Part shown: in pieces, positions 23,590-31,192 of the stretch | Position numbering within the stretch: position 1 is the first letter of the stretch | How the letters are laid out: each line of letters starts with the position of its first letter | Source: Pelosinus sp. IPA-1 | GTDB lineage: Bacteria > Bacillota > Negativicutes > DSM-13327 | Direction: 5' to 3' | Assembly: GCF_030269905.1 (NCBI RefSeq) | Contig: NZ_BSVC01000015.1 | Location: 1 to 61,836, forward strand | DNA length: 61,836 nt | The notes under the pieces: model-generated | What the model saw: the letters and a program-made list of their open reading frames with translations, nothing else | What the model was told of the DNA's origin: nothing | The model's database searches: none | Translations under genes and position numbers: made by a program

Positions 23590-25695
23590 TTAACCCTCCT
23601 TTTTTTTAGGTCTTCCACGATGTGGAGTAACCTCATCTTGTACCTTTTTTAAATGATTTAGTGCCTGTTCAAGACTCATTTGAACTTGTTCTACATAAAC
23701 ACGTCTAGCAACTCTTTCAAGGCGCATTTCAAGCATAGGCATTTCAATACCTGCACGCTCCTTTACCCACTTCTGCCTAAAAACCTTTCGTAAATAGTTT
23801 TCTATTTGAGATAGCTTTCCGATATCAATTGTATATTTTTCACACCCTAGACAAGTCAAATCATCGCCATCACAATCAATTTCAGCACCACAAACACATG
23901 TACCATACATTAATGGAAAACTTTCTTCGTTATTTTCCAATTTGTAACGCAAATTAGTAATTTGCCTTTGCATAACATCGACGTCAAACAGCAATTGTGA
24001 AACATCATCAACTGCTTGTGATACACCAGTTACCTCTTCGAGATTTGTCACCAGCTCTCCCGTAAGAACTTTCGACTCGGCCATCTTTTTAAAGACTTTT
24101 ACTGCATTTGTGTTATTAACCTCATATGGAAACAAGCTTTCTACATCGCGTTGAATCATCAATGCAGCAATCTCTTCAGGCGTTGCACCTTGAGAAAGTA
24201 AGGCAGAAGCGTAAATTCGCCTAAGATCATGTGGAGTAAAACGAGGCCCACCCTCCTTGTCGACCATGCCTGCTTGTAGCTGGGCTTCCTTAAAAGCATC
24301 ACTAACGTTTTTAGTACATAATACGCTAGCCCCTTGTTTCCCAACAAATAACCGTCGAATCAAACGTTTATCATATAACGAATATATAGGTGCAACATGA
24401 TCCTTAAAAGCATCTTGCAGTCGCTTAATACAGTTAGCCGATACTTTCGTAAGTAGTAATTCCTTTTCATAATTCTCAGCTTTACGTTTATATACCTTAA
24501 GAGACCAACCAAGGGGAATTTCTTTCATGCAGTCATATTCCAGAGTAAGAACTGAGTTTATCCGTAATCCAGTTAAAGACATTAAGATGAGAGCCATTTT
24601 TGCAGCAAACCACCTTGTTTCGTCTATATTACCAATAATCTTAAATAAAGTTCGTGCTTCAGTTTGACTAATGCGTTCAGGCCAAGATGTTACTTCACTA
24701 CTCATGTCAAGCCTTGTAATTAGCTTTTTATGGGTAATCAAATTGGGATGATGTTGTTTTAGCCATGTAAACCATTGATTTAATAGCTGCATTTTGTGGT
24801 TTATAGTAGCTACAGATAGATGTTTGCCACTATCTTTCTTAAAATCGTCAAGATAAAGTAAGTAAGCACGAATATGGTTCCGTTGTAGATTCGCCAATGT
24901 GGTAATTTCCGTAAATCCGTCAATCAGCCAATTTATAAAACCTCTAGCGTGAGATAGTTTTGTTGCTGTTGTCTTATAGGCTTCCTTGATTTTGACATCA
25001 GCACCCCAATATTCCATTGCTTGATTAATATCCTTATGTCTTGTGGGTTTGCCGGCTCTTCCCCAAGTCAAGATTTTCCCTCTTTCAGTATTCACCTCTA
25101 CTGGATAACCCATATGAGCTAGTAATGTTCGTAATGTGCGTAGCCTTGTTCTTATTGCATAAATGGTATCCTTAGGATTTTTCTTATATAAATCTAGGTA
25201 ACGTTTTTCAATCTCATCTATCTGGTGTACGGTTTTATCCAGTGGACTTCCTACTGAAATTAATATTTGTATCAAAACCTGTTCTAGTCGATCAATTTCA
25301 TTAGGAGATCTATCCATTTTATTTACGCCGAAATCTCGAATATTATCCAATAATTCTTTATTGACCAAAGCATCTGGGTCTTCAGGCCAATTGCCAGACA
25401 TTGCCGTTAACCCAAGTATTGTTACCTCTAGGGGCAAATGGATTCTCCCATAATTAGCCATATAAATCAAAAGAAATTCAGCCTGTTTTCCTTTATAAAT
25501 CTTTATCACTTCAGGCTCCATCCATTGCAACAAAGGGAATTCTTTTTTGAGTTTTTTCGCATTCTTACTTAATTTATGCAAATCCACTCCAGCACTTTCA
25601 GCAATCCAAATTATTTCTTCTGCGGTGAAGTGTTGATAAAGTGGTCCAAAAGCAGGCTTATTTCTTTTGGCAACTTTCTCTCTAATTGGGCACAT
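23590..25695 (-). CDS. Large tyrosine recombinase/integrase with a degenerate active site
   Basis: A 701-residue phage-integrase-family protein. The catalytic domain shows the first Arg in TGLRINSVLTLEYD and HxxR in TPHDLRRIYASALL; the expected second His (usually GH) is replaced in ALMIQRDVESLFPY, where Gln aligns with His and the Tyr is present. A C-terminal region with CVCGAEIDCDGDDLTCLGC may bind zinc. ATG 25695 follows GAGGAG and lies 4 nt behind the preceding stop. Likely works in a complex with the two other recombinases; it may be structural rather than cleaving. Confidence 0.85.
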   Translation of the reverse strand: MCPIREKVAKRNKPAFGPLYQHFTAEEIIWIAESAGVDLHKLSKNAKKLKKEFPLLQWMEPEVIKIYKGKQAEFLLIYMANYGRIHLPLEVTILGLTAMSGNWPEDPDALVNKELLDNIRDFGVNKMDRSPNEIDRLEQVLIQILISVGSPLDKTVHQIDEIEKRYLDLYKKNPKDTIYAIRTRLRTLRTLLAHMGYPVEVNTERGKILTWGRAGKPTRHKDINQAMEYWGADVKIKEAYKTTATKLSHARGFINWLIDGFTEITTLANLQRNHIRAYLLYLDDFKKDSGKHLSVATINHKMQLLNQWFTWLKQHHPNLITHKKLITRLDMSSEVTSWPERISQTEARTLFKIIGNIDETRWFAAKMALILMSLTGLRINSVLTLEYDCMKEIPLGWSLKVYKRKAENYEKELLLTKVSANCIKRLQDAFKDHVAPIYSLYDKRLIRRLFVGKQGASVLCTKNVSDAFKEAQLQAGMVDKEGGPRFTPHDLRRIYASALLSQGATPEEIAALMIQRDVESLFPYEVNNTNAVKVFKKMAESKVLTGELVTNLEEVTGVSQAVDDVSQLLFDVDVMQRQITNLRYKLENNEESFPLMYGTCVCGAEIDCDGDDLTCLGCEKYTIDIGKLSQIENYLRKVFRQKWVKERAGIEMPMLEMRLERVARRVYVEQVQMSLEQALNHLKKVQDEVTPHRGRPKKKEG

Positions 25696-25699
25696 GGCA

Positions 25700-28666
25700 T
25701 TATTCTCCTCTGCCAAGTAATTTATTTATCTCTTTCCGATACACACCTAGTTCTTCAAGTTGTTTAGCCAGAATATTTATATGTGCGAAAGTTCTACGTG
25801 TCTTTGTATTTTCCATTGCTTTATTGATATCACCATCATTATTTACGTGAATAGCATACGATAGTTCCTGAAAATGCTCTACCAGCAATTCTTTTAAATA
25901 AGGAATATGATCCTCTTCTGCAAGGAAATTTTGACAAACGAAACATTTATTAAAGTAAACACACGGATTAATACACCAACCGTAACCTAGGTTCCTGGCT
26001 TGTCCTATTTTGATCAGTTCACCAAGCGTACCAGCGCCATCCATTGCTCTTTGCCAAGCCAAATATGCTGGAATGGTAAGATTTTGTTCTAAAAGCCATA
26101 ATAGAGTCTCCTTTGCTCTACCAGTGAGCTTACGCTGTATGATTTCATCCCTTAAACTAGCATTTCTCCGTGCCTTATCTTCTGTAACATAATGCTCACT
26201 CATCGAAATTCTGATATGCCCTAATAAATGTTGAACAACCTTTAAGTCGCCTTTGGCAATCTCAAATACCCTTCTGCCGAATCGATGGCGAAAGGCATGT
26301 GTACCTCCTTTTACTGGATTTCCATCCTCCGTTACTAACCCGCACTCTATCTTGCAATCATTTAGAAAATTTTCCATGTTAAACGCAGTGCAGACAAGCC
26401 TGCCTCTATACTCAAAGAGATGAACGTATGATTCTTTAATCCGCTGATCATATCTAGGAGCCAAATTTCCCAACTCTCTTCGAATAATTTCAATCTCCCG
26501 AATAGCTTCTTTACCTTCTTCTGTAATGAGAATTGGTCTAAAACGGTAATTCATCTTATCAATTGTAACAAGAATAAGTTTATATACTTTATCTTCTTCA
26601 TCAAATCGCCAAGAATCTATAGGTAACCTTTCTACTTCGCCTGCTCTCGCTCCAGAAGTAGCTTGAATAATAGCAGCCGCTCTTTTCATTTTCCCTACTA
26701 TAGTATCCGGTTTAAGGTTAATGATATAGCGTATTAATACATCACCATGTCGAGAATCATCAAAAGCTTTATTACCTTTAGTCTTGTGGCTTCTGGATAT
26801 GACTTGGTAATCACCGGATGAAATTTCAAACGGTTTTGGCATGTCTTCCGGACAATCTGTCCATCCCCACTCAAAAAAAGTGGGAATAGCACTTAACCAA
26901 TGTGCTTGTGTTTTAGGCGACGCATCTTTTTTAAAAACTGTTATATACTCAATATAATCTAGCCAATTTCTACGACTAATTGACTGCAAGGTAGTATTGT
27001 CTGAATGAAGTCTCACCCACCAATTCAAGAAAGTTCCTAAGTGTAATGTTTTTTCTCGTCTGGTTTCGGGATTAAATCTTCGTCTAGACATCGCTTGAAT
27101 AAAATTATTACCTATATCGCGGTAAAGTAGCGGTATTGGAGAGTCTTTCTTACGTTTCTTTTCAGCATGATGTAATGTGATTGGAGGGATATTTGTTATC
27201 TGAAGTAAATATAGTGCTAGACGTATCAAGTAATATCCAGTTGTTGTACACCCAATATCTTCACTTTCAGCTCGATTAACATCTTCTGGAGTTAAATCAT
27301 TCACAAATCGTTTCCCACTTAATAATAAATGACGTAGTAAAGTTGGGTAAAAAATATTAGATTTACAACCTTCTGCGAATAGTTTTTTTTCAGTTTCATC
27401 GAAATTCTGAAATATACCTAATACTTTGAGATAACGCCTTATATTTTGAGTTCTCAACTGTCTCAGAAACTGAACTTCCAATGGTTTCCGCTTGCTCAAA
27501 CTCCAAACTACCCAGTATACATCAGTACAAAATATCTCATTATAATACTTTGTACGCTCCTTTGAATTAAACCAATCTTCCACAGTAGGCCAAGTTGAAA
27601 TGATAAAATTGTATAGACCTTTAGTATCATAATAGCGAGTACTCATTCTTTTTATTTCAGAACAAACACAACCCATGAACTCGTTACAACTTAGGTGTCC
27701 TCCCTCTGTAACAGCAAATTCTTTATTCTTTTTGAGTGCTATCATTTCCACAATAACTCGGTCTCTGTCGTCTTTGGGAAGGGCAAAAATCCTAGAACTA
27801 ATTTCACTCCAAATAGTCTCAGGTATATCTGTACCTATTATCTTTAAATCATAAAGATAATTATAGAACTTATAAATGTTGTGCTTTGATATTATCCCTT
27901 GATCACGTGCCATATCAATATCTTCGATCGTAAAGTCTTCTACATGATGTTTACCAGTCATCAACATTATTCTTAGTAAATTTCCACAAATGTTTTTTAC
28001 ATGTTTTCTATTATTATATTTCTTTTCCATTGAATGGATATCCACACCAACATAATTAAGAAATTTTATTGCTTCCTGTACCTCAAAAAACTTAAGAAAG
28101 TCCAAAGGTAATGGATTTCCAGTAAAGATACTCCAGGCAACCCAGTATTGATCGCTAAACCTAGCATAATGCAACCATTGGATTGATTTTTCTTTAGATC
28201 TATGCCAATCCTCTACTGTCGGCCATTTCTCTGTAATCTTAGTATAGTACATGTTAAATTTTCTTGCTGTTTTTACGTTTAACTCCTTACTTACTATACG
28301 CATATAATTAGCAAGGCTCAAATGCCCTGAACTGATATTAATATCTCCATCACTAACAATACTCTTAACTTCTTCTGCTAGCTCCGTCAAATTATATTCA
28401 CTTAACAACATTTCTTTTGCTTTTGCTAGATTAACGCAATTTGTTGTTAAATTACGCATTTTGGATATTGCCATAAAGTTAGCAACTACTTTAAAATTAT
28501 ATCTTTTAGTTCGGCTTTCATCATCAGTAGGATAAAGGAATTCGGGCAAGTTTCTCATCCAATATCTTAATACTGAATCATTAGTTCCTGTAATTTCCAC
28601 TATTTTTTTCAGAGTGCAACTATCTTCAAACTTCTTGATTCCTTCTTCTTTATTTATTTTATTCAA
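25700..28666 (-). CDS. tnpB: Very large tyrosine recombinase (TnpB-like)
   Basis: A protein of 988 residues; Tn554 TnpB is about 630, so this one carries a long extra N-terminal region. The catalytic set is complete: Arg in TSGARAGEVERL, HAFRHRFGRRV, and LLGHIRISMSEHYV with Tyr 9 residues behind His. A cysteine cluster near the C-terminus (WCINPCVYFNKCFVCQNF) resembles the zinc-ribbon-like tail of TnpB. The first half has two similar blocks (WPTVEDWHRSKEK and WPTVEDWFNSKER, each followed by YWV.WS), an internal duplication. TTG 28666 is preferred (GAGGAG upstream, 4 nt behind the tnpA stop); an ATG at 28693 lacks a binding site. Confidence 0.87.
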   Translation of the reverse strand: MNKINKEEGIKKFEDSCTLKKIVEITGTNDSVLRYWMRNLPEFLYPTDDESRTKRYNFKVVANFMAISKMRNLTTNCVNLAKAKEMLLSEYNLTELAEEVKSIVSDGDINISSGHLSLANYMRIVSKELNVKTARKFNMYYTKITEKWPTVEDWHRSKEKSIQWLHYARFSDQYWVAWSIFTGNPLPLDFLKFFEVQEAIKFLNYVGVDIHSMEKKYNNRKHVKNICGNLLRIMLMTGKHHVEDFTIEDIDMARDQGIISKHNIYKFYNYLYDLKIIGTDIPETIWSEISSRIFALPKDDRDRVIVEMIALKKNKEFAVTEGGHLSCNEFMGCVCSEIKRMSTRYYDTKGLYNFIISTWPTVEDWFNSKERTKYYNEIFCTDVYWVVWSLSKRKPLEVQFLRQLRTQNIRRYLKVLGIFQNFDETEKKLFAEGCKSNIFYPTLLRHLLLSGKRFVNDLTPEDVNRAESEDIGCTTTGYYLIRLALYLLQITNIPPITLHHAEKKRKKDSPIPLLYRDIGNNFIQAMSRRRFNPETRREKTLHLGTFLNWWVRLHSDNTTLQSISRRNWLDYIEYITVFKKDASPKTQAHWLSAIPTFFEWGWTDCPEDMPKPFEISSGDYQVISRSHKTKGNKAFDDSRHGDVLIRYIINLKPDTIVGKMKRAAAIIQATSGARAGEVERLPIDSWRFDEEDKVYKLILVTIDKMNYRFRPILITEEGKEAIREIEIIRRELGNLAPRYDQRIKESYVHLFEYRGRLVCTAFNMENFLNDCKIECGLVTEDGNPVKGGTHAFRHRFGRRVFEIAKGDLKVVQHLLGHIRISMSEHYVTEDKARRNASLRDEIIQRKLTGRAKETLLWLLEQNLTIPAYLAWQRAMDGAGTLGELIKIGQARNLGYGWCINPCVYFNKCFVCQNFLAEEDHIPYLKELLVEHFQELSYAIHVNNDGDINKAMENTKTRRTFAHINILAKQLEELGVYRKEINKLLGRGE

Positions 28667-28670
28667 TATG

Positions 28671-30029
28671 TCAAGACTCCTCACTACTATCATCTAAATA
28701 ATTATATACCCCATCAATAAGTGTAACTCTAGCTTTCGGGTCATAATGGCGATAAACTTTCTCAGCAACTTCTACTGAATGCCCTGTATCCTGTACAGTT
28801 ATTGCAATCGGGATACCTAATACATTAGTATCATAAGTTACTTTATAATGACGAAAGCTATGCAACGATAATTTATGGCGATGATTAAGTCCTGCACGTA
28901 CTTTAATCCGGCGAAATTGTTGTCTAATTGCCTCATAGGTCAAACGTTCACCGTTATTACGAGTAACAAATACCCATCCGTTGTCTTCTTTTTTTATTTG
29001 TTTGCTTCGCCAAAGTAAATATCTATCAAGTAGCCTTTCAAACTCTTGGGTCTCGTACTTCGGTAGAAAGACCCAGTAAGATTTATTTTTTTTTCGTTGG
29101 TTAATCCAAATACTCCAATACTCATCTTTTAAAATTATATCACCTTTAATCTCTTCGAAATTCCAACGCTTCGTCCCTCTACATCGTTTAGGGAGAATTG
29201 TCCATCTTAAAGACAATGCCTCACTAATTCTCATACCCACTTTTTTCATGATAAAGAAAAGAAGCTTTTCTCTAATATTTGTTGTATTGTCTTCTAGTTG
29301 TCCTAGTTCGTCCTGAGAAAATACTCTATCTCGATCTATTGGTTGAATTTCTCTACCAGGCATTACTATGCCCTTTGCCTTTAGATAGCCACTCCACTTT
29401 TCAGATATGTATTGATGTTGCGTCTCTACTCTTTTACTGTAAGTTTGATTTGAACTTTCCAGTGAATCTAAATCTATGAAGTTAAATCTAGCCCGATAAG
29501 GAGATCTAAATTTTAACCAAGCTAAGTAGAGTAATGCTCTTCTTGTTATTCTCACTATCGATGGTGGTTTTAACCCTATACCATCACGTAACGCTATAAT
29601 TACATTCTTTTGGGATGTCGTTTTTTTATATGCAGTAAGTATTGGCACCTGTTTAAATAAACTCTTTCCTATTGCATCATTTGGCCTTTTTTTCTCATCA
29701 GGGTCAATCGTCAGAAGATAATCTATAAATTTTGCAAAGTCATTATTATTTAAATGCTCCATTTTAAACTTTGTTACAATTAAGTAATCATAAAAATGGC
29801 ATAGATCATAGCAAATTCGACTTAAAGTACTATATCTATTTGTTTGCCTACTCCGGATTTCCTCAAGGTAATCCCATACCTCTATTACTGGTTTACCAGA
29901 TGGATCAAACAACATCCTCGTTACGGGATTACCTTCCCCATCATCTACATTCCAAGCAAAATGTAGCCCTTTTATTGGCTTATTGACTACTTCAATTATT
30001 TCTTTGTTGATTATACTCTTAGATTCCAT
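28671..30029 (-). CDS. tnpA: Tyrosine recombinase (TnpA-like)
   Basis: A 452-residue integrase with complete catalytic motifs: Arg in KVGMRISEALSLRW, LHSFRHYKVTYD, and DTGHSVEVAEKVYRHY with Tyr 9 residues behind His. The N-terminal 200 residues form the core-binding part. ATG 30029 follows AGGAGGAAGAG. It is the first gene of the transposition operon and corresponds to TnpA of Tn554, although longer than the 361 residues of that protein. Confidence 0.88.
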   Translation of the reverse strand: MESKSIINKEIIEVVNKPIKGLHFAWNVDDGEGNPVTRMLFDPSGKPVIEVWDYLEEIRSRQTNRYSTLSRICYDLCHFYDYLIVTKFKMEHLNNNDFAKFIDYLLTIDPDEKKRPNDAIGKSLFKQVPILTAYKKTTSQKNVIIALRDGIGLKPPSIVRITRRALLYLAWLKFRSPYRARFNFIDLDSLESSNQTYSKRVETQHQYISEKWSGYLKAKGIVMPGREIQPIDRDRVFSQDELGQLEDNTTNIREKLLFFIMKKVGMRISEALSLRWTILPKRCRGTKRWNFEEIKGDIILKDEYWSIWINQRKKNKSYWVFLPKYETQEFERLLDRYLLWRSKQIKKEDNGWVFVTRNNGERLTYEAIRQQFRRIKVRAGLNHRHKLSLHSFRHYKVTYDTNVLGIPIAITVQDTGHSVEVAEKVYRHYDPKARVTLIDGVYNYLDDSSEES

Positions 30030-30374
30030 CTCTTCCTCCTGCGTAGCTACTCATTAGAATAAAATAATCGAAGACCCAAACATACTGCACCACTTACAGA
30101 TTAAACAATATTTTTAATACTGCGTACATAATATACTGATTTTATAATGTATATCTTTCAATATAATGCAAATTATTCCTTTATTATAAGATTACCTGAA
30201 TTAATAAAAGGCTTATGAGTAGTTATCTCAAAAAGCCTTAGTAATTTCCATTTTAATTTTAGTATCTATAAACTTACTTGCGTAGTTAAAAATGAGTATC
30301 CCTATACGCACAACTAAAACCTTTTAAGCCCTTCTTTAGCAGCTTTTATTCCAACTTTGAATAAATAAACTCTA
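30030..30374 (-). other. Right-end region of the element, upstream of tnpA
   Basis: No gene is seen. It is very AT-rich near the tnpA start and probably contains its promoter. A hairpin with AAGGCTT/AAGCCTT arms lies at 30206-30240 and could insulate the operon from host rarA transcription. A short open stretch of 23 codons runs inward from the junction (ending VGIKAAKEGLKRF) without a start. Confidence 0.5.
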
Positions 30375-30578
30375 TTAGTACTGATAACCTGTACCAGGTG
30401 GGCCAAATAAAATAATCGATGGAAGATTGTCACCATCAATCATCTTTCTCAGAAATTTATCTTTACCAATAACCTCATTTTGCCCAATAAATTCGTCTAA
30501 ATTCCTAGGGCGCATCCGTACTGCTAAAGGAGCTGTTTGATTATTTTCTTCTTGGTTGGAATATGCAAATAAGTCCAT
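30375..30578 (-). pseudogene. Displaced 5' end of host rarA
   Basis: A canonical RarA start: MDLFAYS, PLAVRMRPRNLDEFIGQ, ending at ILFGPPGTG, the first six residues of Walker A, then YQY and stop. Everything after Walker A is missing. AGAAGGTG precedes the ATG, so the host promoter and start survive. It sits next to aspS, where Firmicutes such as B. subtilis carry rarA (yrvN). Interpreted as the part of the native gene cut off by the element. Confidence 0.85.
30387..30392 (-). other. Inferred right junction core of the element
   Basis: ACCTGT on the plus strand encodes the T-G of GPPGTG on the minus strand; directly beyond it the sequence stops matching rarA. It pairs with ACCAGT at 22883-22888, differing at one base, as expected for Tn554-type cores that are carried between sites. 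Confidence 0.55.
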
Positions 30579-30753
30579 GTTATCACCTTCTCTTTAAATA
30601 TCCATTAATTACCTTTTTCCATCAAAATACGCCATTAAATATTTCCCTTTGACTTTATATCTACCTTTTATTATACTTTATATAAGAACTTGTGATATCC
30701 TGTATTTTAAAAAATTATTATGGACTTATTGTTAAAGGTAGGGTAAATAAACG

Positions 30754-31071
30754 ATGAATGAATTCCTTCAGCAACTTCTCGCAGGACAAAAACAAATTAC
30801 TGATCGTTTTGACAGAATCGATCGACAACTCAGCACTTTAGCTGAAGGACAAGCATCAATTCATGATAGAATCGAGAACTTACAAGATGATCTTCTTAGT
30901 TTAAGTAGTGATGTTTCCAATCTTAAAGGTGATGTGCTAGCGATTCGTAAAGATACCACCACCTTAAAGAAAGACACTAGTGCTATAAAAAAAGACTTGC
31001 GTTATGCTTGGGAAGATATTCAAAAATTGGACAAGCGTGTACATATAAATGAAAGTCTAATCGCAAAATAA
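30754..31071 (+). CDS. Small coiled-coil protein of unknown function
   Basis: A 105-residue soluble protein made almost entirely of heptad-like repeats (QQLLAGQKQITDRFDRIDRQ, then SSDVSNLKGDV and TTTLKKDTSAIKKD), with no membrane segment. The family resembles short tail-fibre/chemoreceptor-like coiled coils annotated as hypothetical in many Firmicutes. It is divergent from the rarA start, ends in a clear terminator, and is one of two intact plus-strand genes. No function can be assigned. Confidence 0.8.
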   Translation: MNEFLQQLLAGQKQITDRFDRIDRQLSTLAEGQASIHDRIENLQDDLLSLSSDVSNLKGDVLAIRKDTTTLKKDTSAIKKDLRYAWEDIQKLDKRVHINESLIAK

Positions 31072-31100
31072 AACCACCTACTGAGGTGGTTTTATTTTTT
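31070..31100 (+). terminator. Terminator of the coiled-coil gene
   Basis: AAAACCACCT and AGGTGGTTTT arms with a 4-nt loop, followed by ATTTTTT. Confidence 0.85.
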
Positions 31101-31144
31101 CTCCATAATATAAAAGAAATACTCACTTTGAGTGATTTTTTACT

Positions 31145-31183
31145 AGTAGGAGAGTACCTGCCAAAGACGGGTACTCTCCTACT
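31145..31183 (-). terminator. Terminator of the hisS-aspS operon
   Basis: Perfect 14-bp arms (AGTAGGAGAGTACC and complement) with an 11-nt loop, then AGTAAAAAATC on the minus strand, 10 nt behind aspS. A U-tract is weak, but stem strength is high. Confidence 0.75.
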
Positions 31184-31192
31184 TATTTCACA

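Larger units (their letters stand above)
22883..30392 (-). mobile_element. Tn554-like element with three tyrosine recombinases, inserted in rarA
   Basis: About 7.5 kb holding, in order of transcription, recombinases of 452, 988 and 701 residues and a TnpC-like protein of 133, the gene layout of the Tn554 family (tnpA, tnpB, tnpC) with one more recombinase. The left boundary is set at the rarA Walker A codons (22883-22888) and the right boundary at the same codons of the broken rarA start (30387-30392). No terminal inverted repeats are evident, as in Tn554. The element end beyond tnpC carries a promoter and a replacement 5' end for rarA. Confidence 0.75.

Noticed and set aside
30321-30386. Short open stretch (ending VGIKAAKEGLKRF) at the right end of the element
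   Set aside because: Only 23 codons without a start or binding site; could be chance in AT-rich DNA.
21809-30578. Classing the element as a RIT (recombinase-in-trio) element
   Set aside because: Three tandem tyrosine recombinases fit, but the TnpC-like gene, the very large TnpB with a cysteine tail, and the lack of long terminal inverted repeats fit the Tn554 group better.
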